Source of the DNA: Cyclina sinensis
Taxonomy: Eukaryota > Mollusca > Bivalvia > Venerida > Veneridae
DNA length: 64,000 nucleotides
Direction: 5' to 3'
Assembly (NCBI GenBank): GCA_012932295.1
Contig: JAAONU010000001.1
Location: forward strand, 55,587,693 to 55,651,692
Position numbers and translations under genes: made by a program. The notes below the pieces were generated by a model. It worked only from the letters and a program-made list of their open reading frames with translations. It did no database searches and had not been told where the DNA came from. Within the stretch, counting starts at the first letter, position 1. Every line of letters begins with the position of its first letter. Of the stretch, positions 13,690 through 24,979 are shown piece after piece.

Positions 13690-14160
13690 AACTATTCTGG
13701 GTGATGCCCTAGGGGGCATAACCCAAAAATTAGAAAACAAATCCAATATAGAGCTAGGATAGTGTTTAATGATTCATCATCATATGAGACACTTCAAACA
13801 AAGTTAATTACTACTTTACATTTAAACAGAATTCTAAGTATTGCTACTGAAACCTTCAGATGTATAAATAGCCTAACTCTTGTATATGTGCAATCTTTTA
13901 CAAATGTGAAATCTTCCTCATGATTCCAGGTATGAAAACGTTTTAGAAGTTCCACAAGTCAGGACAACAAGGTACATCAAAAACTCATCTAGCTTTAAAG
14001 CAACCCGGGTGTGGAACAATCTACCAAATGATATACGTACCATTGACAGGCATAAAGATTTTGTCAGACGTACTGATCCGCACCAATTTTTTAGTTTTAT
14101 TTTTTGTGTGTCAATATACAGGTGCAAGTCCAGCACACCTACTTCTGTAAATCTTTTATT
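13690..14160 (+). pseudogene. Reverse transcriptase C-terminal domain (broken)
   Basis: In one frame: RARIVFNDSSSYETLQ, TLHLNRILSIATETF and CINSLTLVYVQS. After a frame change: VLEVPQVRTTRYIKNS and ATRVWNNLPNDIRTI. These are the standard C-terminal signatures of CR1/L2/Jockey-type elements (RALR.., HxxR.., P..RT..G..S...A..WN.LP). It completes the element at 10,866 after the nested insertion. Everything from about 14,160 to 14,935 is 3' untranslated and T-rich. Confidence 0.8.
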
Positions 14161-16129
14161 TTATTTGTTTCCCTTTGGTGCTTGTTTTTATATTTATGTT
14201 GTTTTCCTTTTTATGCTTGCTACTGTGTGCTTCTCATTCGTGCTTTATTTCGTTAATAAGTCTTTGATTATGTTAAACTTGTCTGACACTGCACCTTTTT
14301 TGTTAAGATGCTTAATTGTTGTGTTATATATGTTTGCCACTGAGTGTTTTGTGCTTTTAGATTGTGCTTTATTTTATTGTCTTTGGTTATGTTTTTTCTG
14401 ACCCAGCACTTTTCTTAAGCTGTTTGATGTTTTTGCTTTTTTTATTTATCTTTTTTTGTTGTTTAACTTGCTAGATGATCTTAAAGCTTATGCTTGTTAT
14501 TTTATATTTTACGTTTGAGTTAATGTACCGAATGATGAGTGCATTATACTTGGTTTTCCTATAACCCTAATGTTTTCTTCTGATGTTATTATATGTAAAT
14601 GTATTAACATATGTCTGTCTAGCTAACCATACCCCGGCCCCACCCCCACTAAGCTTTGTGATATGTATTTTCCCTATGAATTTTATGTGATGACCTTTGC
14701 CTTTTATGTAAGTTTTATTAATAAAGCCATTGTGTTTTATATACATGTTTTATGTTTGTAATCCTAAAGCATGTGTGTCACTACTAAAATGTGTATTTTC
14801 AAGCTGATGAAATTGCTCAAATTTTGTAATATTAGTTATCATGATAATTATCTCTTTTGCAGCTGCTTTTTTTAATTTGTTTGTCGGTAAATAGCTTATA
14901 TGCACCGACGAAAAATAAAATTTCTTGTATCTTGTATTATCTACGTCAATTTTGCAATGGCGTTAAAAATTACACATTTGCATGCATTGACAGCCTCGTC
15001 TACTTCGGTGTGAGACTTACAAACATACAAACGATACACTGCAATCGCTGGGCGCTTTTCTCCGTCATTTGAGTCGGTTACCTATGAATCAATAAAATAC
15101 GAGGTTAGTAGATATACTTTGTCAGACATATATATCGCCATGTTGTGAAATAATGATTTCACTTCCACGGTTGCTTGTTTATGTAGCCGCTTTTCTGAGA
15201 CCACAAACATCGACATGATGGACCAACCGAGCATGTCTTCATTCGCCTATTTGACTGGCAGTTACAGCGGTGACAAACATTGTGTGGTCTTGCCTTTGAT
15301 GTCGCAGATTGTATAATTTAGAAACTGAAGTGACGTGCTTTTATTTTGCAAAGCGTTTTATTTTGTATTTAAAATACAGTTGACAGTTGTGGAGTAGGGA
15401 AGTTTGAACATCAAACATCTCTTACAATAAACTTTCATATCAGGTAACTGTATCAGTTAAAACCGATTGAATGCAGGAGAAAATTGATCTGTGCTATGCA
15501 TAAAAGGTCAATCGTCTATTTGAATGAAACCATTATTGGTTCAAACTGTTTATGAGAGATAGAAAAAATAGTTTTATAATTTTTATGGTACGTTGTCATT
15601 TACAATTGAGTTTCTTGAAATAAATCTATTCTTCAAGATCGCCACAGAAATACTTAGTTGCTAGTAACATTTGCAAACTTAGTTAATTAAGTCAATCACT
15701 TTTCGAGCTAGTTATTAATGTGGAAAGGTTTGCTACGGTGAACTAAGCCGTTAGAGTACAAGCATTCCTGTCAAAATAATTCCTAGTTAATTTTATATAT
15801 CACCTGTTCAGGAAATTTGATACACCTAGTTACCTTTCCAGTTCTGGCTTTCTTCAATTGTATTGCATGAAATTCGGTAAAATAACCGCTTTTATCTAAT
15901 TTAAGGTAAAGAAAGAAGCCAGTAAAATGCACTTAGATAAATGCAAGATGCGAATGAGACCTAACAAAGCTAGTTAAATAAAATTGCAGAATTCTAATAA
16001 ATCTTGAACCAAAGAGTTTATATTGGTGAATATTGGTGCAAACGTTTCAATACTGTTTGCGTGCCAACACCAAGCTCAACTGCCGATACTGAAGTCATTT
16101 TGAAACATTGACGTAAATAAAGGATATGT

Positions 16130-16318
16130 AACGGTCTTGCCTAGCCGTTGTAACCCTCCAACTACATGACCTGGGTCTGTCAGAAATGTCTCCAGATTGT
16201 CAAAATCGAACACGTTGAGAGATGAAATTATATTCCTATGACAGTTTAACTGCCGTTCAACGTTATCAATAGAAGGTCTAGGCACCAGCAGTACTACCAC
16301 CTGGAGTCTCTATTGTTT
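16130..16318 (-). pseudogene. Tc1/mariner transposase HTH fragment (unit B)
   Basis: This is the counterpart of the fragment at 4,371-4,574. The minus strand reads VPRPSIDNVERQLNCHRNII, then shifts frame relative to unit A so that the SGDISDR segment appears as LETFLTDPG. The stop seen in unit A is absent here, but an extra indel breaks the frame. The two copies carry different lesions on a shared truncated backbone, so the truncation is ancestral and the extra damage came after duplication. Confidence 0.65.
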
Positions 16319-17419
16319 TCTAAAGCATGACTGTGTTACTTGTTTTAAAAATAATTTCTGGATTGTCATATGTTTTCATGTTAGAACGAACGTCCTCGAT
16401 ACTAACACAACGTGTTAAAGGCAAGAACAGAATGAAGCATGATGTTCACTTGCAGAATACTGCATGAGACCTTCCGACAATTTATAGGGCAATGGGATTG
16501 TCAAAATCATCTGATATGAGTGCAACTAGATTGCATTTGTGTACTTATTACGTGCTGAAAATGAGATAAACGTTGAGTGGCTAGATACAAAGTCACATGA
16601 GAAAGAGTCATGCACACTTTCTTTTTTTTTGGCCGAGTATAGTTATCTAATTAGCTCTTTTATTTTTGTCAAGAGCGTAACGTAGCAGGGTATTTTACAA
16701 TTTACTCCTAAGAATATCTCTTATCGTTGTTTATTTAGTCCATGACTAGCAACACATCAGTTTTGCCTTTGATATAAACAAAGATTACGTTTACCACTGT
16801 AAGCTATTGGTTCTCGAATAATCTCTACAATAAACAAGGTGATGATACTCATCTCTGTTCAGTCTGAAATTATCACTGATAAGGCTTATCAGAGGGTCTT
16901 AGAAATTTGATTAGAAGTTGAAGCACGTTACAACCTTTTCATACCCCAATCAAATATATTTCTATAAACTCTTACAAGCAAATAAATGTAAAATTAAACA
17001 ACAGAGACCTATTTTAAAAAATAACTATGAATGAACACTTGAAAAGTTTTGTCCAATAGTCTGTTCATACGTCTATACACATTTTTGTAGGTTTTTCAAA
17101 CTAGTAGCTTACTGCAGTAATATCTGTTTGAGATAATTCAATCCAGCTACTATGTTTGACTCATGTGAAATATTTTCACAAAGTCTGCCACATTCATCGT
17201 ATCATACATTCTACTGTAGTTCATTTCGGCATGTCTTTGCAGAGTTAATTGAAATAGCGTTGTTGATATTTTGAAGCAGAATCAGCTAGCTACAGAAATG
17301 ATAGAGATGGAAATCTACACTATGAGCTGTCCGGTGTTGATTGGCTTAATGCCGTTACTTTACAGAATTTGTTTCTAGCAAAAAGAAGTAGACTCGATGT
17401 TAAAGTCTGTTTAGTTTTA

Positions 17420-18205
17420 CAAAGTTATGTCCGTAGGGCATAAATATAAATGTTAATAATGGGGAGTAAAACTGCTTACTGATCTGTTGCATACCTGCTT
17501 GCCAAGTAGGTATTAACTCATAAAAATATGTTAGCGCTCGTTTTGTTCATACATTTTTTTCTAATCGTCAGATCATTAAAGCTACGTATCCAAAAATCAT
17601 TAAAAAATCATGTCGTCGACTATTACTTTAAATTTTTGGAAATCTTCCTAGTAATGGCGCGCATGACAACGAGGGATGATCCTCGCCTTGACGACATGAT
17701 TCATCATTGAAGAGTGTAATCATCACGAGAAATACCTGGAATAACAGAACTTATGCTTTATTACTTTATTATAACATAACCAATGAATAATTTAGGCTTA
17801 TTATCATACCCTTTGCTCATGCCTGCTTCAACGAAAACGTTCAGCATAATGTACACTTATTGTCTGATCGTCTTAAGTAGGTCTAGTATAATTTAGGTTA
17901 AATTGACATCACGTATAAAGGCGTTTTATGAGTCCAAAACTGAACATTTATTTTTCCGTTGTGCATGAACTTGTTGTTGGTGGTGGTGTTGGTGGTATTT
18001 GTTGTTGTTGTTTTTTTTTTGTTTTTTTTTTTTTTTTTTTTGTGGCGGTTTGGGGGTTCCCTTTTTTTTAAAGCTTCTAAGGAAACTACCTCCATGAAAA
18101 ATCAACGAAAATACATTTTTAATTTGAACATAAAACAACTAACAAAGTTATAAAAGTGAACATGAACATCAATTACATTTTAACTGTGTTGATATTTTAT
18201 TTTTA
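17420..18205. other. Block present in unit B and absent from unit A
   Basis: Unit A is continuous across 5,860-5,885, while unit B carries about 1 kb here. The block contains one recurrent module (17,625-17,750), a T-rich low-complexity run (~18,000-18,045) and the SINE that follows. No gene is seen. Confidence 0.5.
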
Positions 18206-18421
18206 GGAGGCACCGTGGTCCAGGGGTAGAGGACAGGGCTATGGATCCGGAGGTCGCGGGTTCTTATCCCGTCAGAGGCGAGATTCTCACACGATCTTCA
18301 CATTCCTCCACACTGCGCGAATACTGGCATGGAACCCAGGAAGCTGTCATCGAGCGTGATGAATCTAAGTTGTAAGAACTTGTATCGCAATCGATGTTAA
18401 TTAAATGAGTCTAAACTAAAC
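18206..18421 (+). mobile_element. tRNA-derived SINE (family A), complete-looking
   Basis: The head GTGGTCCAGGGGTAGAG looks like an A box, and CGCGGGTTCTTATCCCG like a B box and T-arm. The body continues AGGCGAGATTCTCACACG and CACATTCCTCCACACTG, and the tail GAACCCAGGAAGC and AATCGATGTTAATTAAATG. Related copies lie at 48,305-48,440 and 57,437-57,640. The left breakpoint of the young 10.9 kb duplication falls inside it at 18,276-18,278, so a headless copy (29,171-29,312) starts duplicate 2. It resembles tRNA-SINEs described from bivalves (RUDI/V-SINE type), but that family name is a guess. Confidence 0.8.
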
Positions 18422-18939
18422 TAATTTTTTGTTTTTTAATTTTTGAAAAATGTCTTAGCTATAACATGTTATTTATCTTACGAGGATTTATTTTTCTTTT
18501 CTTTAATGTTTTAAGACAAATACACAAATTTAAGACAAATAGCTTTCTGTATCTAACAGATACACTCATTCGAGTCAAATTTATTGATTTGGATGGGATG
18601 TAGTTTGAGAATATTTGCGTTATTTTGAAGCACCATCACATAAAGTTAGAAGCTGCTAATTTAAATAGAAACGATCAGGAGTGTTAAGCATAAAAGACTG
18701 CTAACATATATTACAAACTTAGCTCAAGTGACCCTGTATTAATAGGGTTGTATTCTGCACATAAAAGATTGCTAATATGTTACAAACTTAGCACAATGTC
18801 AACTGCAGATGACGCTCCACTTACAACGATTGTGTTGTGTGCATAAAAGATTACTAACATAATTTCCAAATATAGCTCAATCTTCAAATACATGAAGCTT
18901 GAGAAAATGGGTTGAAAGTTTTCTCTTGTTGAACCAGAC

Positions 18940-19287
18940 TGTACTTGTTATTTTTGTCGCCCTTTCGAAGAAACGGCGATACATAGGGATTGCTTTGTCC
19001 ATCGGTCCGTCGGTCCGTCCGTCACAAAAACTTAACGTCGGCTATAACTTTGCCATTTCTTAACAGTTCCTCATCAGACTTTCAAATTATATTGCTTACG
19101 ACAACAGGGTAGTGATGTTACCAAAATCTGCTAGTCAAGGTCACATTTGACACAGTTATGCCCCTCTTTGTACTTGTTGTACTTGGACTAGCATGCTGTC
19201 TTTTCCAGCTGGCTCTTGTTAACCTTTTTAGTTATTCTAACAGAGTACCCAAGGGCGACACAAGTGTTCAACTGAACACCCATCTAG
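18940..19287 (+). mobile_element. MITE-like element, TIR TGTCGCCCTT
   Basis: It begins TTGTCGCCCTTTCGAAG and ends near GAGTACCCAAGGGCGACA, so the ends are inverted (TGTCGCCCTT). It contains GTCCATCGGTCCGTCGG. Unit A has no such sequence at its equivalent position (~6,432), which gives a paralogous empty site. A second copy at 29,832-30,179 arises from the young duplication. Exact ends are uncertain by a few bases. Confidence 0.65.
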
Positions 19288-20015
19288 TTGTATTGTACTG
19301 TACGTAACTGTTTCATTTCGGTAAAAGACCTATTTCTATCCATGATCTGAACATTTGGTTGCTGGAGTAAAATGCTGAATTTAAATGACAAATATTTATG
19401 TAATCATATGAAATTGTTCTATACAATGTGTGTTCTACAAAATCCAGACTCTTCCTGCAAAAAATAATCAAACAAACTCGGACATCTTTTTTTACCTGTT
19501 TGCTATGATATAATGTTAGAACTGATGAAAATACAGATATATGAAAGGCAATAACATCTGGACAAACAACTTCCCTTTGATTCCTGTTATCAAGTTGATC
19601 TTTACATAATATTATTGTAAGAAGCCTTGTCAAAATAAGGAAATAGTTAAAATAAACAGGAAGACGGGCTGTCAAAGCTAAATCTGTACCTTCCAATAGA
19701 TTGTTTTGTCAAGATATGCCAAACTTTTAGGTAACTTTTTGTATCAAATCACAATTTTGACATTTTTATTTAAGAAACACATTTAAAGCATAACAAAACA
19801 TACAAACGTTTCGAAACAATAGTAAAATCAACTCAGTCGTTTTCTGTCATAAACACCACAGAGCTTGAAATTCTATTTTTAGTCATTCAAGAACTGCATT
19901 TCTAGCTTCTATTCTGTATATAAAAATACAAGGAATAAAACGCGCAACTGCCCCACCCACTAAGAATTCAGGCCGCATCTGCTAAAATGCGCCCAGGTGC
20001 ATATAACTGTCCTGA

Positions 20016-20248
20016 CGTCATTGCGCGGACTGTAATCTCCAAAAAAAATTCTTGATCAAAAGCAGATTTGAACTGAAGAAACTTTTCTGTAGTATATTTT
20101 ACTGCTCCCAAAAAATAAAGTACATTCTACCTTTATTTTATTATATAGAAATACATATATAGTGTGACTTCTATTTATTAAGTCAAGAAATAGAATTTTC
20201 CGGAAAACCGCCACAATTCTTGGGAATTTCGTTACGTCACGCAATGAC
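20016..20248. mobile_element. Possible short TIR element with CRE-like ends
   Basis: The left end GTCATTGCGCG and right end CACGCAATGAC are inverted copies. They flank ~230 bp in a stretch where unit B no longer matches unit A. The left end overlaps a perfect TGACGTCA (20,013-20,020). No target duplication was established. It is duplicated at 30,908-31,140. Confidence 0.35.
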
Positions 20249-20361
20249 TAATTTTGTTCGAAAAGGCATGAAAACCAGTGTTTTTTTTTTCTTTTGCTCA
20301 ACAATACATTATACTTCTACCAAGATTTAGAAGATAGATCAAGTATTAACAAGAAAGCAAC

Positions 20362-20707
20362 TGACTCACATAATTTAGCTTATTTTTTCTATAAAATTAA
20401 AGAGAAGTTAATATACTATGAAAAAACAACATAATTTTATGAAAACTGAAGAAAAAGAATTTTATTTTAACAGGATTCGAACCCATGCCCTTCAGGTCAC
20501 TGAACTACTACGGAATGTTGTTTACTAGTGTCAAAATTTACAATATAAACTAAGTACTTACCCCGTGACTAACGGTACAAATTCTTTACCGATGATGTGT
20601 TTCTGTATCAAAAATGATACAGAATCTTAGTTAAGATATGTTCTTCACAACTACAACCGGAATTTTAAACATCTTTTTTAATGCATCGTCGACCGATCTG
20701 TGAGTCA
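20362..20707 (-). mobile_element. TIR element (TGACTCACAG) with internal tRNA-like sequence, copy a
   Basis: It starts TGACTCACA and ends CTGTGAGTCA, which are inverted repeats. On the minus strand it carries GGGTTCGAATCC, a perfect Pol III B box, preceded by a short GTAGTTCAGTGACC that resembles a D-arm. It shares CCGTGACTAAC, GATATGTTCTTCACAACTAC and CATCGTCGACC with its neighbour (20,714) and with a third copy at 54,472-54,908. It is duplicated at 31,254-31,599. Confidence 0.7.
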
Positions 20708-20713
20708 AGCGAT

Positions 20714-21087
20714 TGACTCACAGAATTTAGCTTAAAATTATTTTCTTTAAAATTAAAAATAACTTAATATGCTATGGGGAAAGAACAACAACATAATTTG
20801 ATGCTTCTATACTTCATGAAAACTGAAGAAAAAAAATAGTTTTCGACAGGAATCGAAGAGATGTGTTCTTTTGTCAAATTTAACAATATAAATGAAGTAT
20901 CTAACCCGTGACTAACTAGGTAATATTTTTACCGATTAAAATGGGGAAAAACTTTACGCTATGACGTGTTTCTGTAACAAGAAACGAGACAGTAACTTAG
21001 TTTAGATATGTTCTTCACAACTACAACAAGAGTGTTTATATCTATAATCATTTTCTTTTCTATGCATCGTCGACCCATCTGTGAGTC
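20714..21087 (-). mobile_element. TIR element (TGACTCACAG) with tRNA-like remnant, copy b
   Basis: It lies six bases after copy a in the same orientation, from TGACTCACAGAATTTAGC to CATCTGTGAGTC. The tRNA-like part is decayed (CAGGAATCGAAGAG). The close tandem arrangement suggests either an internal duplication or insertion next to an existing copy. It is duplicated at 31,606-31,979. Confidence 0.7.
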
Positions 21088-21089
21088 GC

Positions 21090-23360
21090 TTTAAACTTCA
21101 CTGTAGTTAATAAGTTGCGTCTACATCACAGACATTTCAAAATCACAGGTTTTCCCTAGTCTGACCATAAAAAGTCTACTAATACAGTCACTATTCATTA
21201 ACATTTACGACACCCTAATGACCGCTGAAAAATGCAAAATGAATACAAATAAGAAATATCTTTAAAAAATAGATAATCGGCGTAAATACAGTACAAAACT
21301 AACGCCTCATAAGTGTATAGTTTTCGGATATTAGCAAATATTGAACGCGCGAAGTAATCCATATAACAGTTTAGGCTATAAACAAATAAAATGTTTACTT
21401 CTAAAATTGTCAATATCATTTTCAGTAAAATAAATTAAATATTTAGCCATATCTATTATATACTATTTCCATTTCGTATAATTGTTAATGATTAAAACGT
21501 TGTGATATTTAATCTACGGCTGTATCAATATATTATTTCATTATTTCCAGAGGCAATACAACTGGCAATTACGAATTCTGTCCCAAAATTCATAACAGAA
21601 ATGCTTTTAACGAATAGCAAACATCCTTCTTCAGCTGAAGATTTTGTATCTATCAATTTCATTTGTTACAAATGTAGGTCAAAATCGATTTTAATACAGC
21701 TACGCACAAAAAAATATATTTAGAACTAACATGACCTTATGGTTTTGATACGAGCAACCCATGCTTGTCATATTGATCTATGCTCCAGGCCTCGATTGGT
21801 TAAAAGTGTAATGCAAAGCGACATAACTGTCAGACTTGTATGTCACATAATAATTGCAAAGATTATTTATGTTTCTATAAAGTACGGTGGCACAGAGGTG
21901 ACATACACAACTACTTTTTAATCTGCACTTTTCTTTTTTATCTCGTTCCCACGAGATATTAACTCGAGGGAACGACTTAGTATGTCGTGATAACGAGTTA
22001 CTAAGTCGTGAGAACAAGATTAAAAAAGAGAAGTGCAAATCTGAAAAAAAAGTATTGCATTTGAACAGGGACCGTATATTAAGTTAATAGTAAGTCCCAG
22101 ATTTGAAAAAAAATAGTAGCGCAATAAAAAAGGAACCGTGATATAAAAAAAACGTGCATGTTAGCTACGTCGAGGGAACGACTTACTAAGTCGTAGGAAC
22201 GAGTAAGCTATGACGTGGGAACGACTTAATATCTCATTCCCACGAGATAGCTATCTCGTTCCCACGAGTAGTCAGCCAATCAGCTGTTGCGTAACATGCT
22301 TATTGTAATTTATACTTTTACTAAGATTCCATAAGTTCACGGTATGTAATCGTTCTGGACTGATTTAGATACTTTTCCTGTCGCTGAACTGATTTGGAGT
22401 TTTCAGCACCGGGCTGACTTAGGCAAAAATGGAATACAAGTTTGATCAGCAACAGAAAATTACAGATAAAAACATTATGAAAGTCCTTCATGAAAATATC
22501 TAACTATATTATTGTTTCTATCGGCCATGTTGCTCACATACACATGTATTCTGAAACAAATAAATTGACTGGCTGATTAACTTGCAGGAACGAGATAGTT
22601 ATGTCGTGGAAACGAGATAGCTATATCGTGGGTACGAGATAGTTCTCTTATGGGAAAGAGATATTAAGTCGTTCCCATGATATACCTAACTCGTTCCCAC
22701 GAGTTAGTAAGTCATTTCCTCCACATAGCTAACATGCACGGTTGCTTTTTTTATAACACGATTCTTTTTTTTATTGCACTACTCTTGGTTTCAAATGCAA
22801 TTTGATTTTTCTCAGATTTGCACTTCTATTTTCTAATCTCGTTCCCACGACTTAGTAACACGTTATCACGACGTACTAAGTCGTTCCCTCGAGTTAGTGT
22901 CTCGTGGGAACGAGATAAAAAAAAGAAAAGTGCAATTTTAAAAAAAGTTGTTCGTGTCACCTCTGTGCCACCGTAATAGAATGGTTTTCACATAAAAATT
23001 ATAATTTGGAACTGTTCCTGGTGATGATGCACGTGATAACAAGGTAAGATTCTGGCCTTGACAGAACGAGGGATAGATGGAGTCTGTAATTATCACATCA
23101 AACAACATGAATAACAGGATTCATATACAGCCTACTCACATCTTCACTAATAAAATACGTAATCCACATTAACGTGGTCTTACATTTTCGCGATTCATCT
23201 CTGAATTGTATTATGTCTCTCAGGTGTATAAATTTAAGAAAACAATCCACCCTCATTCCATGCAGGTACAACTACTGTTGAAAGAATGTCAGTGTACGAG
23301 TCATATCTTACTTGTGCAATTTCGCATTTTTTCATAGCTTTGAAATAGCTTCGACCTAAC
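21090..23360 (+). repeat. Start of unit C of the old array
   Basis: 21,090-21,240 aligns with 7,921-8,100, and 22,980-23,350 aligns with 8,115-8,400 of unit B. The ~1.7 kb between is extra in unit C and includes the foldback element. Similarity stops near 23,350, so unit C is incomplete. It is repeated at about 31,982-34,252 by the young duplication. Confidence 0.65.
21883..22975. mobile_element. Foldback element built from AT-spaced CGTTCCCACGAG palindromes
   Basis: The ends are inverted: TACGGTGGCACAGAGGTGAC at the left, with the complement reading GTCACCTCTGTGCCACCGTA at the right. Arms of about 400 bp are inverted copies around a ~280-bp spacer (~22,290-22,570). Both arms contain many short palindromic words such as TCTCGTTCCCACGAGATA and TAAGTCGTTCCC variants. 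No coding capacity is seen. A TA dinucleotide at each end could be part of the target site. It lies in unit C sequence absent from unit B. The whole could fold into a very long hairpin. It is duplicated at 32,775-33,867. Confidence 0.85.
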
Positions 23361-23519
23361 AAACATCAACAAATCTTTATTTATTTTTTTTGACTACCAT
23401 AAGCAAATTACAATCATGCTATTAGGAATGCTGAATATCAAATATTCCAGATGCTTTCCTGCTTATTTGATTATTGACAGATATTCTCTTTGTCTATGGA
23501 ACGCCGAAACTGCCTTGAC

Positions 23520-23975
23520 ATACTAGTTTTCAATTTGTTGTCCACTTATTCGAGTTCATTTTGTCTATTTAGAAGTTTGTGTCGTGTCGTTTTCATTTCC
23601 TTCGGTTCTGTTAATAGTTCGTCGTGTGCATTTTCCGTTATGTAGATAAAACAGTTTGTCATGTGCATGTACTAGTTTGTGTTCTGCATTAACTTGCAGC
23701 TTGTGCTGTGCAGTTTTCAGTTTGTTCAGTACTAATATGCTAGAATAATTGTTGATAATGTGCATTTGACGTCATAGTCGTTGCAACCTCTTGTTTTGTA
23801 GATAGGTATTTGTTAATTTAGTTCATTAATTTTGCTAGATTGTGTTGTACTTTGAATGATTTGTTATCTGCTGTTTTCAGTTTGTTCTCTCTATGCATAG
23901 TTAGTAATGTGCTTTTTTTGTTATATTCGCTACGAAATCCAGTTTGTTTGGTAGATAAAACAGTTTGTTAAATAA
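23520..23975. repeat. Degenerate minisatellite with CAGTTTGT / GTGTGCATTTT words
   Basis: Irregular repeats of words such as AGTTTGTTCTGTGCATT, GTAGATAAAACAGTTTGT and TTTTCAGTTTGTTC occur at roughly 25-35 bp intervals, with an occasional longer gap. No gene is seen. It is duplicated at 34,412-34,867. Confidence 0.5.
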
Positions 23976-24979
23976 ACTTTTGTATTTTATTAGGGGATGT
24001 TGCAAAGAATTACTTTGAATGTACCATTCCGAATATTAAGCCACTTTTGTGTAACATTTCGAACTGTGCAAAAACAATATTAGATGATATTTTATTCTTA
24101 TTTCAGATTTAACCTGTTCATGCAGTCTCTGTTGCTACAATTAAAATATTGTCCAGTTATAAATTATAAGATAAAAGCCAAATCATTTGTGAATGCAATG
24201 AAGTCGTGAGAAATGTATAAAATGTCGGGATAATGTCTTATACATGTTTACAGCCATGTTGTTACCTGGGTCAAGGGCACGGTTAGATTGTATCGTTATT
24301 TAACCCATGTTAAATATCACTTACATTCAGGTAAATACCAACTTGTCAAGAAATATATCAATACAGTTCATACTACAAATATCTAGAATGTTTGGTCTAC
24401 AAATGAACTCTTGTGAAGAGTTTCCACTTGGGCATGAAAGCTGTTTGTTCTATACAACAGGTTCATGTTGCCATTCTGTCGACTGTGATAATTTTACCTA
24501 GGCATATTGCATATATCGGTAATAAGTAGAAAGGTGTACACTATATACTGTGACATCTTATATCTTGATTTATAACTTCGGCAGTCTTCCAGACAGTGGG
24601 TAGGTTAAACAAGCAAATAGCAGAAAAGCCTACACCTAACTTCTTGTAGCATACCTGTGCAAAGCAGAATTTTTAAAGTAATTCTGTTTTGTAAAAATAA
24701 CATACATAGATATTTATATTTTTATAATGCGGCATATTAACAATAATATTTTTAAAAAATATTCTACTCTCTTGGTCTGATTTAAAGGGCAAAACCTTGA
24801 ATGTTTCTTAAAAATATATTAGCCAACCCTTTATGGAGGAAATGATGGTGCATGTTCACGGAATCAGTTCTTACATCACAAATATAAACATGGGCTGTCA
24901 GCATTTTATTTTTCATTAAAGCGCACCAGAAATACCTACGATCAATAAGGGATATCAAATTATCACGATCAACCTTTCT
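23976..24979. other. Intergenic, nothing recognised
   Basis: There is no splice-flanked coding segment, RNA gene or clear repeat boundary. The short open frame at 24,307-24,501 has no recognisable domain and no supporting splice context. It is duplicated at 34,868-35,871. Confidence 0.4.

Larger units (their letters stand above)
10866..14935 (+). mobile_element. 5'-truncated CR1/Jockey-like non-LTR retrotransposon, degenerate, with nested insertion
   Basis: Reverse-transcriptase sequence runs from ~10,866 to 12,365 and resumes at 13,690-14,160. It is followed by a T-rich 3' region ending in TTTCTTGTATCTTGTATTA, a short-repeat tail of the kind that ends many non-LTR elements. No endonuclease domain is present, as expected for 5' truncation during target-primed reverse transcription. 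Unit A lacks the element: bases around 3,590 are uninterrupted, so insertion came after the A/B duplication. A ~1.3 kb block (12,366-13,689) containing a tRNA-derived SINE splits the coding part. Clade assignment (CR1/Jockey group) is from motif style only. Confidence 0.85.
7921..21089 (+). repeat. Unit B of the old tandem array, enlarged by insertions
   Basis: Unit B begins where similarity to 21,090 onward (unit C) starts (TAAGTTGCGTCTA near 7,936 and near 21,110). It carries the counterpart of unit A interrupted by a LINE (10,866-14,935), a block at ~17,420-18,425 that includes a SINE, a TIR element at 18,940-19,287 and two tandem TIR elements at 20,362-21,087. Subtracting these leaves about 7 kb, consistent with the 7,540-bp A-to-B offset. 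Unit A acts as an empty-site reference for each insertion. The last ~2.8 kb also belong to the young 10.9 kb duplication. Confidence 0.7.

Noticed and set aside
14009..14401. 130-residue hydrophobic open frame
   Set aside because: Its first ~30 residues are the LINE reverse-transcriptase C-terminus (WNNLPNDIRT); the rest is translated T-rich 3' untranslated sequence, not a membrane protein.
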